Shown: in pieces, positions 59,200 through 64,000 of the stretch | How the letters are laid out: each line of letters opens with the position of its first letter | Numbering within the stretch: the stretch's first letter is position 1 | Origin: Methanomassiliicoccaceae archaeon UBA71 | GTDB lineage: Archaea; Thermoplasmatota; Thermoplasmata; Methanomassiliicoccales; Methanomethylophilaceae | Direction of reading: 5' to 3' | Assembly: GCA_002504405.1 (NCBI GenBank) | Contig: DARO01000001.1 | Location: forward strand, 17,280-81,279 | DNA length: 64,000 bases | Position numbers and translations under genes: made by a program | The notes under the pieces: generated by a model | The model's input: only the letters and a program-made list of their open reading frames with translations | Database searches by the model: none | Told to the model about the DNA's origin: nothing

Positions 59200-59217
59200 G
59201 GAGCATATGTTACTATG
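59200..59217 (-). repeat. Right arm of the 18-bp imperfect inverted repeat
   Basis: GGAGCATATGTTACTATG on the plus strand, pairing with 57830-57847 (17 of 18 bases). It contains the ATG of the adhesin-like gene, and its GGAG would be that gene's Shine-Dalgarno. Confidence 0.55.
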
Positions 59218-62200
59218 GTAACAATTAGAAAGAAAGAAAAAAGGCATGCAGAAATGCTAGCTGCAGTATTGGCTATCGCCGTAGCCTTTGCTGGAGCCGT
59301 TGTTCTGTTTGATATGAATCAGAGTGACGCTGCTGATCCATTGACTGAAATGCCTGGAAGTGTTACAGAAGACTGTACGGTCAATCTGACGAGTACCGTT
59401 GAGAATGCAAGATATTCTTACTCTGCCACGGAAGCAGTGAATATTACTGTAACGATGAGTGCAATATCACATGGCACCGTGATGTTCGAGAACTGTACAT
59501 TTGAAGTTGGAGAGAATGTAACTCTTATTCTTAAAATGACGCATACTGGAATTTATAACTTCAACGTCTGTCATATCCTGATGGACTGCAACGTCACGAT
59601 CAATGGAGGTACCGTGAAGTTCATACAGGAATCCGGTGCATCCGGCCAGACCTGGTGGGACAGCGCCGATGATGAGGACGATGTTCTCATAATGAACGGC
59701 GGAGTCCTCGACTTCGCAGGTGCGAACGGTATGTCTGGGATTGACGGGGATCTCAACGGAAATGCTGTTGTGAAAGTGTCTACAGAAACAACATCTTCCG
59801 CGGCTGCCATCAGCTTCAGGGCCCTCGAGATGGAATCTGGAGCGTCCATAGACCTCAACGCTGGTTCAAATGTTAGTGAGAAAACTTACCTGAACATTGA
59901 ACAGAGCGCATCCATTGCAGGGACTATCGACACTGGTAAATCTACTAAGGGGGTAAATATCGGTGCAAACGCCGATGTAACCCTGACTGGAAAGATAACT
60001 GCGCTGAATATTGCCCTGAATAATGGTTCGACACTCGACTCGACCAACGGAGAGATTGCCGGAACTGATTCTGCGAAATTAACGATTAATGTTATTGAAG
60101 GATCGACTTTCAAACAGGGAGCACTTACTAACGCGGCTGTGACGGGACACGGTACCGTTGAGACACCCGGTGACCTGGGACTCACCAACGTCCTGGATCA
60201 GGACCTGGAGATAGTCAGCAACATGTACCTGACCCAGAACCTCGAGATTCCCGAGGGAATCACCCTGACCATCAAGAACAAGGGGACCCTCAACCTCGCC
60301 GGATACAACATAACCGTCTACGGAGAGATCGTCGTCGAAAAGGGCGGAGTGATCGAGAGCCCCTCCGACGACAGTTCCATCACCCTCAAGTCCACCGGCA
60401 AGTTCACCAGCAATGGGACTGTCGGAAACATGCATGCCGTGAAGATCATCAACGGAGCCACAGAAGAAGACGCGGCTGAAGAGTCCGTCTCCATTCAGAA
60501 CGTGAACGGCATAACCATCGAACTCAAGAGGGTCAGCGGAGAGAACTACTACAAGATGAACATCTCCGGAAGCGTCGGGAAGGTCAGCGGCAAGACCGTA
60601 TGCGTTCTCGGAGCCACCAACGTCAACATCAACGGCGACCTCACCATCGAGAAGGGCGTGACGTTCGACGCCGATAGAGTCACCGTCGCCAAGGGTGTCG
60701 GCATAACCGTCAACGGCACCATGACCGGGGACCTCGAGCTGGACAACGGGTCCACCTTCGTCGCCAACGGCTCCGTCACCGGAGCCATCAAGGGAATCGC
60801 CGGACAGGTCAGCGACACCACCGGCAACGTCGAGGGAGACAGTGGAACCACCGTCACCTTCACGGGCAACGAGAAGGGGGTCACCCTCTCCGTCGGAAGG
60901 GTCAGCGAGACCGTCGACGGCGTCACCAAGACCTACCAGAGGATGTACATCACCGGCGGCCTGACGGCCATCGACGAGAAGAATGACGCAGGGATTACAA
61001 TCGCCGGGACCATCTTCGTCAAGGACACCCTGACCGTCTACAAGTCCGCCGGACTCGCAATGGGAGTTGACGGACTCATCGACGTCTCCGCCGCCGGGAC
61101 CGTCCAGGTCAACGACAGGGGCGACAGCGGCAATAATGTGACAATCACCTACAGCGGCGCGAAGTACATCGTCGAGTCCGATGACAAGACCTCCGAGACC
61201 GTGTACTACACGTCCTTCGACTCCGCGTACGCCATGATCGGTAGCGCCTACGGGAACACCATCTACGTCTCCGGATCCTACACCATCTCCGGCACCTACG
61301 AGATCGCGGCCGACCAGATGATCGAGTCTGAGGGGGAGGTCGGACTGACCATCTCCGAGACCGGATCCATGACCATCGACGCCGACGGGGAGGTCAGCAG
61401 CGATGTCTTCGACAAGATCGAGGGCATAGTGTATGTGGCCGAGGGCATCGGGTACGAGCCCGACAATGGGACCGAGTACGCCGTCTCCTCCGAGGACGAC
61501 GACGGCAACATGACATACTCCGGATTCAAGGTCGCCATCGACAACGCCGCCGACGGTGCCGTCATCGACGTGGTTGGGAATGCCACATACAACGGCTCCC
61601 TGACCATCGGGAAGAACCTCACCATCAACATCGCCGACGGCAAGTACCTGAGGGTCACCGGCAACCTGACCATCGAGGAGGGCGCCAAGCTCGTGCTCGG
61701 ACAGGGATCCCAGATCATCGCCGGAACTGTCGGCAAGGAGAGCTCCATCAACGTCTACGGAACGCTCGACGCCGCCGACGGAAAGGTCTACTCCGCCAGC
61801 AAGAACACCGCCGATGAAGGAGAGGAAGCAGATTACGCATCCGCGACCGTCAACCTTTACTCCACAGGCACCACCATGGCCGGAGCCGGCGGCGATGCGA
61901 TCAGCTCTGCAGCCGCAACCGGTGAGAATAACGGCCCCGTCTCCGTCAACGCCGCCTACTACAACGACGACGGATACGTCTACACCTCCGTCGCCAAGGC
62001 AGTCGCCTACTGCGAGGACAACAGCGGGTACCCCATCTCCATCACCGTCACCGGCACAGTCACCGAGAAGGACGCCATCACCAGCAATGACATCGACATA
62101 GTCATCGCCAACGGGGCCAAGGTCACCCTCGGCGACGTCACCCTCGTGAAGGCCAGCATCTATTCTGCTGCCTCCGAAGAAGAAGCTGATCAGGGAGTCT

Positions 62201-63465
62201 ACACCGCCAACGTTTCCGGACTCACCGGGACTGGCGATGTCGCCGTGCTCAGCACCGTGTCCGTCACCGAGACCACCGCGACCATCGCCAACAAGGTCAC
62301 CGTCAACGCCCAGGGCGCCAACGTCTGCGAGACCACCATCGACAAGGTCGCAGGGAAGTCCACCGCAGTCACCGCAGGCAAGATCGTGTTCGTCGGAGAG
62401 AAGATCGAGACCTCCGATGATGTGACCACACCCGTCAAGCTGTCCGTCTCCTCCGGAGCCGAGCTGGTCATCGGTGAGAAGGATGATGCGATCAGTGTGT
62501 CCGGCGAGATCTCCAACGCCGGAACCATAACCGTCGCAGGGGACGTCACCATCGACGCCGATGCCGAGATCGGCGGCAGCGTCGCAGTCGCTGACGAGGC
62601 AAGCCTGACCGTCAGTGATGGAGAGACCCTGGTCATCACCGGAACCCTGACCGTCTCGGGAACCGAGGACAAGGAGGGCACCCTCACCGTCAACGGTATC
62701 CTGCAGGTCGGCGAGACTCCCGAGTACCTCGGAGCCTCCGGATCCGTCTCCGGCAAGGTCATCGTCAAGGGAATGATCGTCGTCTTCGACGGAGCTTCCG
62801 TCGCCGACGCCACCCTCGTGGACGACCAGGGACAGGCCTCGAAGAGCACCTCCTACACCATCAACGGTATCGCCTTCGCTACCATCTACGGCAACGGAGA
62901 TGTGGGCGACATCAACGGATACGTCTACGCTCTCAAGGATGTGGTGTCCTATGATGACAAGAACGATAACGATACAATCGATGATGATGAGAGCCTCATC
63001 AAGTGGTACTCCGGCGAGACCCTTGTCGCGAACACTATCAGCATCGGAACCTACGCCTCCGTCTCCACCGAGCTGGAATACGCCGGCGTGTCCATCGAGA
63101 TCTCCGTCATGCCCAGGATCACCCTGTCCGTCGACGGTATCGTCTGGGACGGACTTACCAATCCGAAGGTCCTGTCCATCGGCACCCACACCGTCTCCGT
63201 GACCCCCTACCCCGGGTACTCCGGAGACATAACCGTGACCTTCAACGGACAGACCGTCACCGACGGGAAGATCGTCATCACCGCCGACATGATCGGCGAG
63301 AAGGCACCTCTCCTGTCCGTCACAGGGAACATCGTGGTCGACAACGGAACCGTCACCTCCTCCGGAGACGACGGTCTCGGACTCACCGACTACCTCCTGA
63401 TCATCCTCGTGGTGCTGATCGCCATAATGGCCATCATAGTCGCCCTCAGGCTGACCAGGTCCTGA
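59215..63465 (+). CDS. Adhesin-like surface protein
   Basis: 1416 residues. A signal sequence (about residues 12-32) ends in QSDAADP, probably the cleavage site. About 1,330 residues of repeated short beta strands follow, rich in G, T, V, N and D (for example units such as LTIKNKGTLNLAGYNITVYGEI, and GDLTIEKGV), consistent with a parallel beta-helix. A single C-terminal membrane helix (about 1388-1410) with a short basic tail anchors it. N-glycosylation sequons are abundant. It is the type of adhesin-like protein found in gut methanogens. The first 320 residues are encoded by AT-richer DNA than the rest, which suggests a mosaic origin. Confidence 0.85.
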   Translation: MVTIRKKEKRHAEMLAAVLAIAVAFAGAVVLFDMNQSDAADPLTEMPGSVTEDCTVNLTSTVENARYSYSATEAVNITVTMSAISHGTVMFENCTFEVGENVTLILKMTHTGIYNFNVCHILMDCNVTINGGTVKFIQESGASGQTWWDSADDEDDVLIMNGGVLDFAGANGMSGIDGDLNGNAVVKVSTETTSSAAAISFRALEMESGASIDLNAGSNVSEKTYLNIEQSASIAGTIDTGKSTKGVNIGANADVTLTGKITALNIALNNGSTLDSTNGEIAGTDSAKLTINVIEGSTFKQGALTNAAVTGHGTVETPGDLGLTNVLDQDLEIVSNMYLTQNLEIPEGITLTIKNKGTLNLAGYNITVYGEIVVEKGGVIESPSDDSSITLKSTGKFTSNGTVGNMHAVKIINGATEEDAAEESVSIQNVNGITIELKRVSGENYYKMNISGSVGKVSGKTVCVLGATNVNINGDLTIEKGVTFDADRVTVAKGVGITVNGTMTGDLELDNGSTFVANGSVTGAIKGIAGQVSDTTGNVEGDSGTTVTFTGNEKGVTLSVGRVSETVDGVTKTYQRMYITGGLTAIDEKNDAGITIAGTIFVKDTLTVYKSAGLAMGVDGLIDVSAAGTVQVNDRGDSGNNVTITYSGAKYIVESDDKTSETVYYTSFDSAYAMIGSAYGNTIYVSGSYTISGTYEIAADQMIESEGEVGLTISETGSMTIDADGEVSSDVFDKIEGIVYVAEGIGYEPDNGTEYAVSSEDDDGNMTYSGFKVAIDNAADGAVIDVVGNATYNGSLTIGKNLTINIADGKYLRVTGNLTIEEGAKLVLGQGSQIIAGTVGKESSINVYGTLDAADGKVYSASKNTADEGEEADYASATVNLYSTGTTMAGAGGDAISSAAATGENNGPVSVNAAYYNDDGYVYTSVAKAVAYCEDNSGYPISITVTGTVTEKDAITSNDIDIVIANGAKVTLGDVTLVKASIYSAASEEEADQGVYTANVSGLTGTGDVAVLSTVSVTETTATIANKVTVNAQGANVCETTIDKVAGKSTAVTAGKIVFVGEKIETSDDVTTPVKLSVSSGAELVIGEKDDAISVSGEISNAGTITVAGDVTIDADAEIGGSVAVADEASLTVSDGETLVITGTLTVSGTEDKEGTLTVNGILQVGETPEYLGASGSVSGKVIVKGMIVVFDGASVADATLVDDQGQASKSTSYTINGIAFATIYGNGDVGDINGYVYALKDVVSYDDKNDNDTIDDDESLIKWYSGETLVANTISIGTYASVSTELEYAGVSIEISVMPRITLSVDGIVWDGLTNPKVLSIGTHTVSVTPYPGYSGDITVTFNGQTVTDGKIVITADMIGEKAPLLSVTGNIVVDNGTVTSSGDDGLGLTDYLLIILVVLIAIMAIIVALRLTRS

Positions 63466-63561
63466 TAACCGAACTACAAGGGTTGGACGCCATAACGGAA
63501 CGAGAACATCTGCTCCTGCGTTGAGTGAGCGCAACCTGACCATGAGCCTGAAGAGCAAACC

Positions 63562-63587
63562 GGGCCCCCGTGTAAGGGCGGGGGCCC
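63562..63587 (+). terminator. GC-rich hairpin after the adhesin-like gene
   Basis: GGGCCCCCG (63562-63570) and CGGGGGCCC (63579-63587) form a perfect 9-bp stem with an 8-base loop, about 100 bases after the stop codon. It separates the two adhesin-like genes. Confidence 0.6.
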
Positions 63588-63661
63588 CACCTTACCCAAT
63601 TCTCCCTCCGATAGCGAGGGGCAACCATCTTCCGGATCTTCTTCCGGAGGAGCATGATATC

Positions 63662-64000
63662 ATGTATAAGATTATGAAAGACAAAGGGCAGGCGAAGCTG
63701 CTCGCGGCGGTCATGGCGCTGGCCATGGTCGCGTGCGCGATATTCGTCTTCGCGCCTGCCGACGAATCGGATGCGGCGGATGGTTCCGAGTCCGCTCCGA
63801 CGGAGATCAGCAGCTTTGATGGGCTGATCAGTGCCCTCAATGCCAATACGGATGGCACATACATCTTGAAGAACTCGATCGAAGGTACGATCACTCAGAA
63901 AGCGAGTGTCACAAACAATATCATTATCGATCTGAACGGATTCGATGTTGACCTGGAGACTTCGTTGATCAGTGGTAACCCGAGTTTGACAGATAATCTC
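63662..64000 (+). CDS. Second adhesin-like surface protein (3' end cut by window)
   Basis: 113 codons are visible to the window edge. The signal sequence (LLAAVMALAMVACAIFVFAP, residues 13-32) ends in DESDAADGS, nearly the same cleavage region as in the upstream gene, and the following segment (GLISALNANTDGTYILKNSIEGT and IIIDLNGFDVDLE) resembles the start of a beta-helix. GGAGGAGC at 63647-63654 is a Shine-Dalgarno for the ATG at 63662. The two genes are tandem family members, probably products of duplication. The remainder is beyond the window. Confidence 0.8.
   Translation, partial: MYKIMKDKGQAKLLAAVMALAMVACAIFVFAPADESDAADGSESAPTEISSFDGLISALNANTDGTYILKNSIEGTITQKASVTNNIIIDLNGFDVDLETSLISGNPSLTDNL

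Noticed and set aside
60079..63558. Long minus-strand open frame opposite the adhesin-like gene
   Set aside because: The product is a monotonous G/D/V-rich sequence mirroring the codon pattern of the beta-helix repeats; no start signal or homology.

Overview
The window is one contiguous stretch of a GC-rich (roughly 55-60 % by eye) archaeal chromosome, most likely a host-associated methanogen of the order Methanomassiliicoccales (class Thermoplasmata). Archaeal identity is directly supported by S19e, L39e, L31e, eIF6, a PDCD5-like protein, the replication factor C large subunit, 4-demethylwyosine synthase, an archaeal SRP RNA and TATA-box promoters. Methanogenesis is supported by methanogenesis marker protein 2 and an MptE-like methanopterin enzyme. 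The lineage is an inference from three things: large cell-surface adhesin-like proteins, an FtsZ-like/ribbon-helix-helix pair, and the complete absence of TAG among the 60 stop codons I could read, as expected for a genome that decodes UAG as pyrrolysine. I call 61 protein genes (two cut by the window edges) and one confident RNA gene, and see no tRNA, rRNA, CRISPR array or insertion sequence.

Layout. 1-9.4 kb: indolepyruvate oxidoreductase (iorAB), nicotinate phosphoribosyltransferase, a shortened FtsZ-like GTPase with a ribbon-helix-helix regulator and a field of TGTCSGACA repeats, leuS, a nitroreductase and an acetyltransferase. 9.4-13.3 kb: an unknown protein, a TetR regulator, a SUFU-domain protein with an unknown partner, and ubiX. 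13.4-20 kb: a phosphate block with an AbrB-PhoU fusion divergent from pstS (a permuted tandem duplication), a fused pstC-pstA, pstB and phoU. 20-25 kb: a zinc-ribbon membrane protein and the ribosomal operon S19e-PDCD5-L39e-L31e-eIF6, then an MBL-fold hydrolase, DUF373 and mptE. 25-31 kb: a site-2 protease, CorA, methanogenesis marker 2, SRP RNA and a sodium/solute symporter with its small accessory protein. 31-37 kb: an orphan ABC ATPase, a zinc-ribbon protein, rfcL, taw1, a DUF1294 protein and two flavoproteins divergent from an HxlR regulator. 37-43 kb: an HPr-kinase-like P-loop protein with a two-helix membrane partner, sfsA, a DEDDh exonuclease and a P-type ATPase.

43-54 kb is dense in DNA-processing genes: an AddAB-like helicase-nuclease pair (the second subunit with a nuclease iron-sulfur cysteine set), a DEDDh exonuclease paralogue that has lost its catalytic residues, exonuclease VII (xseAB), and an overlapping AAA ATPase plus DUF4435/TOPRIM-like pair with the gene order of the PARIS (AriA-AriB) anti-phage system. 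54-64 kb holds a TPR protein, the TrkH-TrkA potassium system, an AT-richer island with a HindVP-like restriction-enzyme homologue whose active site appears substituted, and two tandem adhesin-like surface proteins, the second cut by the window end.

The most notable items are the PARIS-like pair, the permuted PstS duplication, the inactivated exonuclease paralogue beside AddAB, the FtsZ-like protein with no visible T7 loop, and the repeat field upstream of its regulator.
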